NCBI GenBank assembly: GCA_946496115.1
Contig: CAMMFK010000008.1
Location: forward strand, 1-26,729
From: an uncultured Clostridium sp.
Lineage (GTDB): Bacteria > Bacillota > Clostridia > TANB77 > CAG-508
Direction: 5' to 3'
DNA: 26,729 bases
The translations under genes and the position numbers were made by a program. Shown piece after piece: positions 9,197 to 15,730 of this stretch (positions within the stretch are counted from its first letter, which is position 1; each line of letters starts with the position of its first letter). The notes below the pieces were generated by a model. That model was not told the origin of the DNA. It saw nothing but the letters and a program-made list of their open reading frames with translations, and did not search any database.

Positions 9197-9220
9197 AGAC
9201 TCCAATATACATTGGAGTCT
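9197..9220. repeat. Perfect 10-bp hairpin between the second adhesin and the Ig-like protein gene
   Basis: AGACTCCAAT and ATTGGAGTCT form a perfect stem around the loop ATAC. On the plus strand the stem is followed by A residues rather than T residues, so it is a poor intrinsic terminator in the gene direction. On the minus strand it is followed by TTTTATA. The arm contains CTCCAATATACATT, which also occurs (inverted) in the MITE-like element at 20821-20834. Confidence 0.75.
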
Positions 9221-9254
9221 AAAAAATAAGTAAAAACGAAAGGAAACATAGAAT

Positions 9255-10202
9255 ATGAATCAAATATTATCTATGCAACAGACTTCAGGAAAAGAAAACA
9301 AAAAGAAATCACAAATTAATTACGGAAGGCCTAGTAACAAAGCAAATATAGTATCAATAGCGAGAGTATTTTCCATACTTATAATAATATTTGGAATTGT
9401 ACTTATTGGCGATGCTACTTATGGTATTATAGGCTCGAGACCTACTGTAAAAGATCAAGTACAAGTAACAGCAAATGCAATAGGTACAGAAGTAACAATT
9501 AGAGCTGTTGGAAGTATGCCAATACAAAGCTTAACATATAGATGGGGACAAGGAGAAGAAACAACTGTATCTGGAAATGGTACTGTAGAACTTGAAACTA
9601 AAGTACAAATTCCAACTGGAAACAACATTTTAAATATGTCAGTTATAGATTATTATGGAAATAAATCAGAATTTCAAAAACAATATATAAATGAACAAGA
9701 CGATAATTCTAAACCTACAATAGAAATTAGTGTATCGGGTAATATGCTAAACATAACAGCTATAGATGAAACAGAAATGTCATATTTAACATATAGTTGG
9801 AATAATGATACCCCAACAAGAGTAGATATTAATACGGATGCTACAGATAAAAAAACTTTAAGAACTAGTATTGAGGTACAAAAAGGAGAAAATACATTAT
9901 CAATAGTAGCAGTAGATATTGATGGAAACACAAGTACAAGAACAGAAAAAATAAAAGGAGCTAATAAACCAACCTTTACGGTAGAAGCAGATGGAACAAA
10001 TATTGTAATAAATGCAAAAGACGACGAAGGAATTAATAAAGTATCTATTACGATCGATGGAGTTACAGCAGAAGAAGAAGTTGATAATTTAAAAGAGTTA
10101 ACAGCTACCCAAGCTATAACACCTGGCGAACATACAGTAACAATAAAAATAACAAATATAAATGGATTATCAGAAGAACAATCTTTTACAGTAAGATTAT
10201 AA
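9255..10202 (+). CDS. Membrane-anchored protein with three Ig-like extracellular repeats
   Basis: I do not recognise a named family for this 315-residue protein. Residues 1-36 are polar and basic, residues about 37-60 form one transmembrane helix (ILIIIFGIVLIGDATYGII), and the rest is beta-rich and predicted to lie outside. Three repeats of about 80-85 residues (about 62-150, 152-235 and 237-315) share the pattern xKPTxxxxxxGxxxxIxAxDxxGI/MxxLxxxxxxxxT and a closing GENTLSIVAVDIDGN-like strand pair, as in bacterial Ig-like or cadherin-like modules. The long N-terminal segment argues for an uncleaved signal anchor, not a cleaved signal peptide. GAAAGGA lies about 10 nt before the ATG. The gene starts 65 bp after the second adhesin with only a T-poor hairpin between, so read-through is plausible. 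A surface or cell-wall partner role is inference. Confidence 0.75.
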   Translation: MNQILSMQQTSGKENKKKSQINYGRPSNKANIVSIARVFSILIIIFGIVLIGDATYGIIGSRPTVKDQVQVTANAIGTEVTIRAVGSMPIQSLTYRWGQGEETTVSGNGTVELETKVQIPTGNNILNMSVIDYYGNKSEFQKQYINEQDDNSKPTIEISVSGNMLNITAIDETEMSYLTYSWNNDTPTRVDINTDATDKKTLRTSIEVQKGENTLSIVAVDIDGNTSTRTEKIKGANKPTFTVEADGTNIVINAKDDEGINKVSITIDGVTAEEEVDNLKELTATQAITPGEHTVTIKITNINGLSEEQSFTVRL

Positions 10203-10211
10203 AAATAAATA

Positions 10212-10240
10212 TTGCAATTAAATAGTTCATGTGGTAATAT
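10212..10240 (+). promoter_or_regulatory. Candidate promoter of the GGDEF gene
   Basis: TTGCAA (10212-10217) is followed after 17 bp by TAATAT (10235-10240); TATAAT overlaps at 10238-10243. The GGDEF gene ATG is at 10276 with AAAGGA upstream. Confidence 0.5.
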
Positions 10241-10275
10241 AATAAAACACACATATATCTGAAAGGACTTGGATT

Positions 10276-11250
10276 ATGAAAAAAATATATTTATTAGATG
10301 GAGACAAAGAACAAAAATTGTATAACAAATTAAAAGACATAATGAAAAAAGAACAAAATGTAGAAATAGTAAATATAAATACTAAAGCGATAAAAGATAA
10401 ATTTAAAACTATGCCAGATATCTGCATAATAAATGAAGAAAATCTAAGTTGCAATATCAAAGTGATTTTTCAACAGATAAAAGAAGCACAGCAAAATAAT
10501 AATATTCCATTAATTGTACTAACAACAGAAGAAGATGAAGAACATATTGTAGAGATACTGAAAAATGATGTGGAAATATGTCTAAAAAAGCCATCAAACT
10601 GTGAAATATTATATTATACGATAATGAACTTGATAAAACTATTAAATAGAAACAGAACAGTAAGCCCTCTGACAGGGCTTCCTGGAAATAACCAGATTCA
10701 AATTGAAATGAAAGAAAGGTTAGAAAATGGAGAAAAATATGCTTTAATGTATATCGATTTAGATAATTTTAAAGCATATAATGATACTTATGGATTCTCT
10801 AATGGAGATGAAATAATAAAACTTACAGCTAATATTATTACAAAAAAAGTATTTAAAAAAGGTAACAGTTCAAGAAATTTTGTTGGACACATTGGCGGGG
10901 ATGACTTTGTCGCATTGGTAGAAGACGACAACTACGAAAAAATATGTCAAGACATAATTGCAGAATTTGATAAAAGAATTGTAAAATATTTTACAAAAGA
11001 AGATATTGAAAGAGGTTATTTAGAAGTTGAAAATAGAAAAGGAATTGTTGAACCATTCCCATTAACTACAATAAGCATAGGAGTTTTAGAAGTCACCAAT
11101 AAGAGATTTAAAAACACCTTAGAAATTGGAGAAGCAGGGGCGGCTGTAAAGCATTTAGCAAAAACAATTTGGGGGAGTACATATGTAATAGATAGAAGAA
11201 AAAATAGGGAAGAAATTTACGATAAAGCTAAAAACAAAATAGTTAAATAA
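10276..11250 (+). CDS. GGDEF-domain protein with degenerate receiver domain
   Basis: This is a 324-residue soluble protein. Residues about 1-120 fold-match a response-regulator receiver: an acidic pair in LLDGD (D8, D10) and Lys in CLKKP (K104/K105). The usual phospho-acceptor Asp of strand 3 appears to be Asn53 (PDICIIN), so phosphorylation is doubtful. Residues about 128-315 form a GGDEF domain: SPLTGLPGN, YIDLDNFKAYND (159-170) and HIGGDDF (205-211). The signature is GGDDF rather than GG(D/E)EF, and no RxxD inhibitory site is seen at the usual distance. Activity as a diguanylate cyclase is therefore possible but not assured; it could be a GTP-binding or c-di-GMP-sensing variant. It follows the surface-protein genes on the same strand, apparently with its own promoter, and might tune surface or sessile behaviour; that link is inference. 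Confidence 0.85.
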   Translation: MKKIYLLDGDKEQKLYNKLKDIMKKEQNVEIVNINTKAIKDKFKTMPDICIINEENLSCNIKVIFQQIKEAQQNNNIPLIVLTTEEDEEHIVEILKNDVEICLKKPSNCEILYYTIMNLIKLLNRNRTVSPLTGLPGNNQIQIEMKERLENGEKYALMYIDLDNFKAYNDTYGFSNGDEIIKLTANIITKKVFKKGNSSRNFVGHIGGDDFVALVEDDNYEKICQDIIAEFDKRIVKYFTKEDIERGYLEVENRKGIVEPFPLTTISIGVLEVTNKRFKNTLEIGEAGAAVKHLAKTIWGSTYVIDRRKNREEIYDKAKNKIVK

Positions 11251-11317
11251 TTTACTTAAGCCTCAATATACATTCATTGAAACTGAGTATAAAAGTTAAA
11301 ACTGTGAATTGTATTAC

Positions 11318-11369
11318 AAAATGCAAAACTTTTTTAAAAAATTTTAAAAAAGCTATTGCATTTTTTTTT
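11318..11369 (+). terminator. Intrinsic terminator after the GGDEF gene, overlapping the mraZ promoter
   Basis: AAAATGCAA (11318-11326) pairs with TTGCATTTT (11356-11364). Inner pairing CTTTTTTAAAA with TTTTAAAAAAG extends the stem, and a run of nine T residues follows at 11361-11369. The 3' arm also supplies the TTGCAT -35 box of the mraZ promoter. Confidence 0.65.
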
Positions 11370-11384
11370 ATGTTGTATTACAAT
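11356..11384 (+). promoter_or_regulatory. Sigma-A promoter of mraZ
   Basis: TTGCAT (11356-11361) is followed after exactly 17 bp by TACAAT (11379-11384). The predicted start of transcription, near 11391, falls on the first AAAGTG-like box, so MraZ bound there could block initiation or escape. Confidence 0.7.
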
Positions 11385-11390
11385 TTTATT

Positions 11391-11437
11391 GAAGTGGAGG
11401 AAAGTGGTATAAAGTGACACAAAGTGAAAAGGAAGTG
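11391..11437 (+). promoter_or_regulatory. Candidate MraZ operator: five AAAGTG-like boxes with 10-bp period
   Basis: GAAGTG 11391, AAAGTG 11401, AAAGTG 11411, AAAGTG 11421 and GAAGTG 11432 are direct repeats spaced 10, 10, 10 and 11 bp, one helical turn each. MraZ family members bind short GTG-containing direct repeats at one-turn spacing before their own gene (TGGG repeats in Escherichia coli, AAAGTG repeats in Mycoplasma). The last box overlaps the ribosome binding site of mraZ. Confidence 0.8.
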
Positions 11438-11445
11438 AGTAAAAG

Positions 11446-11886
11446 TTGTTAATAGGTGAATATGAACATTCTCTTGATACAAAAGGAAGATTAATCATGC
11501 CAGCAAGAATAAGAGAAGACCTAGGAGAAAAATTCATAATAACAAAAGGATTAGACGGATGTCTATTTGGATTTTCAAAAAATGAATGGAACAACTTTGA
11601 AGAAAAATTAAAAACACTACCACTTACAAACAAAAACGCTAGAGACTTTGTGAGATTCTTTTTATCTGGTGCTATAGAATGTGAAATAGACAAGCAGGGT
11701 AGATTTCTTATAGCAAGTAATTTAAGAGAATATGCAGCACTAGAAAAAGAGGCAGTTATTATAGGCGTAGGAACTAGAATTGAAATTTGGAACAAGGATA
11801 AATGGAAAGCTTACAATAGTGAAGAAAACTTATCAGCTGACCAAATTGCCGAAAACATGGCTAACCTTGGAATGCTTGGTATATAA
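11446..11886 (+). CDS. mraZ: Transcriptional regulator MraZ
   Basis: MraZ is a DNA-binding regulator of the division/cell-wall cluster, including its own promoter. The 146-residue protein has the two tandem SpoVT-AbrB-like halves of the family: LIGEYEHSLDTKGRLIMPAR at the N-terminus and CEIDKQGRFLIASNLRE in the second half, each with a DxxGR signature. Length is typical (about 140-150). The start is a TTG at 11446. GGAAGTGAG a few bases upstream is a reasonable ribosome binding site, and starting there gives the family's characteristic LIGEYxHxLDxKGR opening. The gene is followed by a 321-bp gap, unlike the tight mraZ-rsmH spacing common in other species. Autoregulation is strongly suggested by the AAAGTG repeats just upstream. 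Confidence 0.95.
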   Translation: MLIGEYEHSLDTKGRLIMPARIREDLGEKFIITKGLDGCLFGFSKNEWNNFEEKLKTLPLTNKNARDFVRFFLSGAIECEIDKQGRFLIASNLREYAALEKEAVIIGVGTRIEIWNKDKWKAYNSEENLSADQIAENMANLGMLGI

Positions 11887-12089
11887 TCCTACTAAGGTTT
11901 ATATAGATTTTTACCAAAGATAGAAATGTACATAAGATAAAAAGCTAAGATGCCAAAGATAAAATTTATAAAAACAAATGACAAAATCCTGAATAGGATA
12001 TATTCAAAACATAATTTACAAAAGATCCCTTTTACTAATGATAATAGTTAAAATCAACAAGAGATAACATTGTCAAAGCACTAGCCCAA

Positions 12090-12112
12090 CAGTTGGCATT
12101 TATTGCCAACTG
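12090..12112 (+). terminator. Strong hairpin in the mraZ-rsmH gap (possible terminator or attenuator)
   Basis: CAGTTGGCA and TGCCAACTG form a perfect 9-bp stem around TTTAT. Outer GCAC (before) and GTGC (after) could add a second helix. No T-run follows, so classic intrinsic termination is uncertain; it could instead be an RNA-processing or attenuation element. Confidence 0.5.
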
Positions 12113-12149
12113 CTTGTGCAATTTAAAAAAACAATATTATTAAATAAAT

Positions 12150-12180
12150 TTGTTTAACAAATGATTAACTAAATTATAAT
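12150..12180 (+). promoter_or_regulatory. Weak candidate promoter of rsmH
   Basis: A perfect TATAAT lies at 12175-12180. The best upstream matches, TTGTTT (12150-12155, 19-bp spacer) and TTTAAC (16-bp spacer), are both poor. The -10 lies 28 bp before the TTG start. Confidence 0.4.
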
Positions 12181-12207
12181 AAAACATAAAGCCTAAAGGA
12201 GTATCAA

Positions 12208-13158
12208 TTGGAATTTAAACATATACCAGTTCTTTTAAATGAAACTATTGAAGGGTTAAATATTAAGCCGGATGGAATATATGTAGATGGTACAATTGGG
12301 GGAGCTGGACATAGTAAAAAAATAATAGAAAAGTTATCACAAAAAGGATTTTTAATTGGAATAGATAAAGATGAAGAAGCACTAAAAGCAGCAAGAGAAA
12401 ATCTTAAAGATTATAAAAACTTTAAACTAGTTCATGGAAATCACGACAATATTAGGGAAATTTTAGAAGATTTAGGAATAAATAAAGTTGATGGTATATT
12501 ACTTGACCTAGGAGTATCATCATATCAACTAGATGAAAAACAAAGAGGATTTAGCTATATTAGTGATAATAAACTAGACATGAGAATGGATAAAAGACAA
12601 AGATTATCTGCCTATGAAGTTGTTAATACATATAAAGAAGAAGATATAGCAAATTTAATATATAAATATGGAGAAGAAAAATATTCAAGGCGAATTGCCA
12701 AAAATATTTGTATAGCAAGACAAAATAAACCTATAGAGACTACAAAAGAACTAGCTGAAATAATAGAAAAGTCTGTACCATTTAATAAAAATGGACATCC
12801 TGCAAAAAGAACATTTCAAGCAATTAGAATAGAAGTCAACAATGAAATAGAACCACTATATAATACAGTAATGGAATCTATAAATTTGCTAAAAACAGGT
12901 GGAAGATTATGTATTATAACATTTCATTCCCTAGAAGATAGAGCAGTAAAAAAAGCTTATAAAGATGCAGAAGGCAAATGTACTTGTCCAAATGGCTTAC
13001 CTTATTGCATATGTGGAAATAAGACACTTGGAAAAATAATAAACAAAAAACCAATAGAAGCAAATGAAGATGAATTAAAAATAAATTCTAGAGCCCAAAG
13101 TGCAAAATTAAGAATATTTGAAAGAAGAGAAAAATCTAACCCCAAAAACGATAAGTAA
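12208..13158 (+). CDS. rsmH: 16S rRNA (cytosine(1402)-N4)-methyltransferase RsmH
   Basis: RsmH (MraW) transfers a methyl group from S-adenosylmethionine to N4 of C1402 in the decoding centre of 16S rRNA. The 316-residue protein has full family length. Visible motifs are HIPVLLNETIEGL at the N-terminus, the SAM-binding GTIGGAGHS (about 29-37), GIDKDEEAL, LLDLGVSSYQLDEKQRGFSY, PAKRTFQAIRIEVNNE, TFHSLEDRAVK and the C-terminal SRAQSAKLRIFER. Four Cys in the segment KCTCPNGLPYCICGN fit the cysteine-rich loop found in many homologues. The start is TTG at 12208, with AAAGGAG at 12195-12201, 6 nt upstream; no upstream ATG fits better. ftsL follows after 49 bp, so the two are likely co-transcribed. 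Confidence 0.96.
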   Translation: MEFKHIPVLLNETIEGLNIKPDGIYVDGTIGGAGHSKKIIEKLSQKGFLIGIDKDEEALKAARENLKDYKNFKLVHGNHDNIREILEDLGINKVDGILLDLGVSSYQLDEKQRGFSYISDNKLDMRMDKRQRLSAYEVVNTYKEEDIANLIYKYGEEKYSRRIAKNICIARQNKPIETTKELAEIIEKSVPFNKNGHPAKRTFQAIRIEVNNEIEPLYNTVMESINLLKTGGRLCIITFHSLEDRAVKKAYKDAEGKCTCPNGLPYCICGNKTLGKIINKKPIEANEDELKINSRAQSAKLRIFERREKSNPKNDK

Positions 13159-13207
13159 AAGAGAAAATATTAAAACAGGCAAATCAAATGAAAAGAGGTG
13201 ATAACTT

Positions 13208-13687
13208 ATGATAGACTATTATGAATATGAAACCAGTCCTAGGAAAATTGACCCGGACTACAATAACAAAGTAGCTAAAAAAACAAATACCAAAAAAAAG
13301 GAGAAAAATAAGGTAGTTAAAGAATCAAGAAAAACAGTAAAGTATGTTCTAGAAATTGCTATTGCATTTGCAGTTCTATTAACCATAAGTTATCGTTACT
13401 CACTTATAAATACAAAATTTGCAGAAAAAGAGAATCTTAAAACTCAATTACAAGATTTGCAAAAACAAAATGCTCAATTGCAATTAAGCATTGAAACAGG
13501 CACAAATATAAACAATATTGAGCAACAAGCAAAAGAAAAGCTTGGAATGAAAAAATTAGACAATAGTCAAAAAGTATATGTAAGCTTACCAAAAGAAGAC
13601 TATGTTGAATCAGGTGCTGAACAAGTTGAAACTGGTGAAGATGAAACTTGGTGGCAAGCTTTAATGAATGATTTATTTGGCAATTAA
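13208..13687 (+). CDS. ftsL: FtsL-like cell division protein
   Basis: This is a small bitopic divisome protein of 159 residues, expected to act with DivIC/FtsB-type partners to recruit and activate the septal FtsW-PBP pair. It has a basic, Lys-rich cytoplasmic tail (about 1-45), one transmembrane helix (about 47-66, VLEIAIAFAVLLTI), then a coiled coil (about 72-105, KENLKTQLQDLQKQNAQLQL) and an acidic C-terminus. Sequence conservation in this family is low, so the assignment leans on topology, size and position between rsmH and a class B PBP; a septum-formation-initiator (DivIC) label is the main alternative. AAGAGGTGAT precedes the ATG. An intrinsic terminator follows the stop at once, closing the rsmH-ftsL unit. 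Confidence 0.85.
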   Translation: MIDYYEYETSPRKIDPDYNNKVAKKTNTKKKEKNKVVKESRKTVKYVLEIAIAFAVLLTISYRYSLINTKFAEKENLKTQLQDLQKQNAQLQLSIETGTNINNIEQQAKEKLGMKKLDNSQKVYVSLPKEDYVESGAEQVETGEDETWWQALMNDLFGN

Positions 13688-13710
13688 AGACCGTTTAGGT
13701 CTTTTTTTCT
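13686..13710 (+). terminator. Intrinsic terminator after ftsL
   Basis: AAAGACC and GGTCTTT form a 7-bp stem around GTTTA, followed by a T-rich run. The stem overlaps the ftsL stop codon (TAA 13685-13687). Confidence 0.9.
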
Positions 13711-13712
13711 TT

Positions 13713-13827
13713 CCTTTTTCATAAATTTATATAAAGGTTACAAATCTTAAGATCGCAGAGATTCGTTCACTGAAATATATATTGGAGCTTTTTAATAATA
13801 GCCTTGTTTATATAAATTTATGAAAAG
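13713..13827 (+). repeat. Inverted-repeat element in the ftsL-PBP gap that can pair with the PBP ribosome binding site
   Basis: CATAAATTTATATAAA (13720-13735) and TTTATATAAATTTATG (13807-13822) are perfect inverted repeats of 16 bp, about 70 bp apart. The pairing extends outward: CCTTTTT (13713-13719) faces AAAAGG (13822-13828), which is part of the ribosome binding site AAAAGGAG of the PBP gene. The interior includes TATATTGGAGC, related to the MITE-like element at 20672-20867. Confidence 0.7.
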
Positions 13828-13835
13828 GAGAGACT

Positions 13836-15611
13836 ATGATTGGTAGGTTGAGTGTAAAAAAACGAATGAAAAACACTATATTTTTATCTGTAATATTGAT
13901 GATAACATTATTAGCTAGAATAGGATACATACAATTTATACAAGGAAATGAGCTAAAAGAAAAAGCATATGCTCAGCAAACATCAGATAGAATTGTAAGT
14001 AGCAAAAGAGGGACAATTTATGATAGCATAGGCACAACTTTAGCTGTTAGTAGCACTGTAGAAACTGTAACTGTAAATCCAACACATATTAAAGATGAGG
14101 ATAAAGAAAAGGTGGCACAAAAACTTAGTGAAATATTTGAATTAGATTATGAAACAGTGTTAAAAAGAGTAAAAAAACGTTCATCAATAGAAACAATAGT
14201 AAGAAAAGTAGATAAAGAAAAAACAAATATATTAAGAGAATGGATGAGTGAAAATAATATTACAGAAGGAATAAATATAGATGAAGACTCAAAAAGATAT
14301 TATCCTCTTAACAATTTAGCATCACAGGTAATAGGATTTTGCGGAAGTGATAATCAAGGACTAAATGGTATTGAAGCAAAATATGATGAATATTTAAAAG
14401 GAAAAGCAGGCTCAATTAGTAAAGTAACAGATGCATCAGGAGGTACGATAGAAGATAACCCAGAAGAATATAATGAGCCTCAAGATGGAGATGATTTAGT
14501 ATTAACAATAGATGCCACTATTCAGGCAATAGCTGAAAAATATCTAAAAGAAGCGTGCATTGACAATGTGTGTACAGATGGTGGAAATGTAATTATAATG
14601 AATCCAAAAAATGGAGACATATTAGCACTAGCAGGCTATCCGGATTATAACTTAAATGATCCTTTTGCAGTAGATGAAAGTTTATCCAAAGAAGAACAAA
14701 GCACTCAAATGCAAAAATTGTGGCGTAATAAAGCAATATCTGATACATATGAGCCTGGTTCTACATTTAAATTAGTTACAGCATCAGCAGCATTAGAAGA
14801 AGGAATAACAACACCGGACAAAGAAGGAGAGTTTACATGTATTGGATATATAGATGTAGCAGGAGTAAAAATGAAATGCTGGAGATATTATAGACCTCAC
14901 GGGTCAGAAAGCTTAAGACAGGCACTAATGAATTCTTGTAATCCAGTATTTATAGGTCTAGGACAAAAATTAGGAGTTCATAAATATTATGAATATTTAA
15001 ATAAATTTGGATTTTTCAAAACTACTGGAATAGATTTGCCGGGAGAAGCAAATTCAATATTTTTAAAAGAAGAAAAAGTTGGACCTGTAGAACTTGGCAC
15101 AATTGCATTTGGTCAAAGATTTGAAGTAACACCTATACAGATGGCAACAATGCTATCAACAATAGCTAATGGAGGAGTTTATACAAAACCAAGGTTAGTT
15201 AAACAAATAATAAGCAATAGCGAAGTAGATGAAAACGGGAATAAAAAAGTTACAAATATAGAGCCAGAATATGGAGATAGAGTAATTTCAAAAGAAACAG
15301 CAAAAAATATTTTGAGCATGATGTACACGGTTGTTGATGAGGGAACTGGTAAAAATGCTAAAGTTGCAGGATACTCTATTGGCGGAAAAACTGGAACATC
15401 AGAAGATGGAGTAAATACAGGCAAATATGTAACATCATTTATAGGAACAGCACCAATAGAAGACCCAGAAGTTGTTGTGTTAATAACACTATATAATCCA
15501 ACAGGAGAAGGAGGACATCAAGGAGGTGGAGTTGCTGCACCAGTTGCAGGTCAAATATTTAGTGAAATACTCCCATACCTAGAAGTGCAAAAAAATGAAG
15601 AGGAAAACTAA
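13836..15611 (+). CDS. ftsI: Class B penicillin-binding protein (FtsI/SpoVD-type transpeptidase)
   Basis: This membrane-anchored D,D-transpeptidase cross-links septal (or spore) peptidoglycan, working with an FtsW-type glycosyltransferase. It has 591 residues: a short cytoplasmic tail, one transmembrane helix (about 13-35), a PBP dimer-type domain starting with RGTIYDSIGTTLAVS, and a transpeptidase domain. Active-site motifs are all present: STFK with nucleophile Ser309, SCN (367-369) and KTGT (518-521). No C-terminal PASTA domain is seen, since the protein ends about 70 residues after KTG; this separates it from PASTA-bearing SpoVD and PBP2x. AAAGGAG precedes the ATG by about 6 nt and lies within the base of an inverted repeat. 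The gene sits between two intrinsic terminators, so it looks monocistronic; I could not identify its promoter with confidence. Confidence 0.93.
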   Translation: MIGRLSVKKRMKNTIFLSVILMITLLARIGYIQFIQGNELKEKAYAQQTSDRIVSSKRGTIYDSIGTTLAVSSTVETVTVNPTHIKDEDKEKVAQKLSEIFELDYETVLKRVKKRSSIETIVRKVDKEKTNILREWMSENNITEGINIDEDSKRYYPLNNLASQVIGFCGSDNQGLNGIEAKYDEYLKGKAGSISKVTDASGGTIEDNPEEYNEPQDGDDLVLTIDATIQAIAEKYLKEACIDNVCTDGGNVIIMNPKNGDILALAGYPDYNLNDPFAVDESLSKEEQSTQMQKLWRNKAISDTYEPGSTFKLVTASAALEEGITTPDKEGEFTCIGYIDVAGVKMKCWRYYRPHGSESLRQALMNSCNPVFIGLGQKLGVHKYYEYLNKFGFFKTTGIDLPGEANSIFLKEEKVGPVELGTIAFGQRFEVTPIQMATMLSTIANGGVYTKPRLVKQIISNSEVDENGNKKVTNIEPEYGDRVISKETAKNILSMMYTVVDEGTGKNAKVAGYSIGGKTGTSEDGVNTGKYVTSFIGTAPIEDPEVVVLITLYNPTGEGGHQGGGVAAPVAGQIFSEILPYLEVQKNEEEN

Positions 15612-15637
15612 AAGGTCACATATCGGGACCTTTTTTT
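15611..15637 (+). terminator. Intrinsic terminator after the PBP gene
   Basis: AAAGGTC (15611-15617) pairs with GACCTTT (15627-15633), followed by T residues to 15637. The hairpin begins at the last base of the stop codon. Confidence 0.88.
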
Positions 15638-15650
15638 GCTATTAATTTGT

Positions 15651-15680
15651 TTGACATAAATATACTAAATGTGATATAAT
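15651..15680 (+). promoter_or_regulatory. Strong sigma-A promoter of the GpgS-like gene
   Basis: A perfect TTGACA (15651-15656), an 18-bp spacer and a perfect TATAAT (15675-15680) are present. TGA directly before the -10 forms an extended -10 element. This is the best promoter match in the window. Confidence 0.88.
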
Positions 15681-15730
15681 AAATACGTTAAGCTAAGAAT
15701 AAGTATAATGGGGGAAAGGAAATAATAGAT

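Larger units (their letters stand above)
11887..12207. other. mraZ-rsmH intergenic region
   Basis: No convincing ORF is present. The region holds a strong hairpin at 12090-12112 and a -10-like TATAAT at 12175-12180. The rest is AT-rich and I see no further structure. Confidence 0.6.

Noticed and set aside
9197..9225. Intrinsic terminator in the gene direction after the second adhesin
   Set aside because: The hairpin is strong but followed by AAAAAATAAG; no T-run on the plus strand. Kept as a structural repeat only.
11391..11437. CRISPR or tandem-repeat array before mraZ
   Set aside because: The 6-bp units at 10-bp spacing are far too short for CRISPR and fit a protein operator.
15300..15611. 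PASTA domain at the C-terminus of the class B PBP
   Set aside because: The sequence ends about 70 residues after KTGT, with only the last transpeptidase strands; there is no room for a PASTA repeat.
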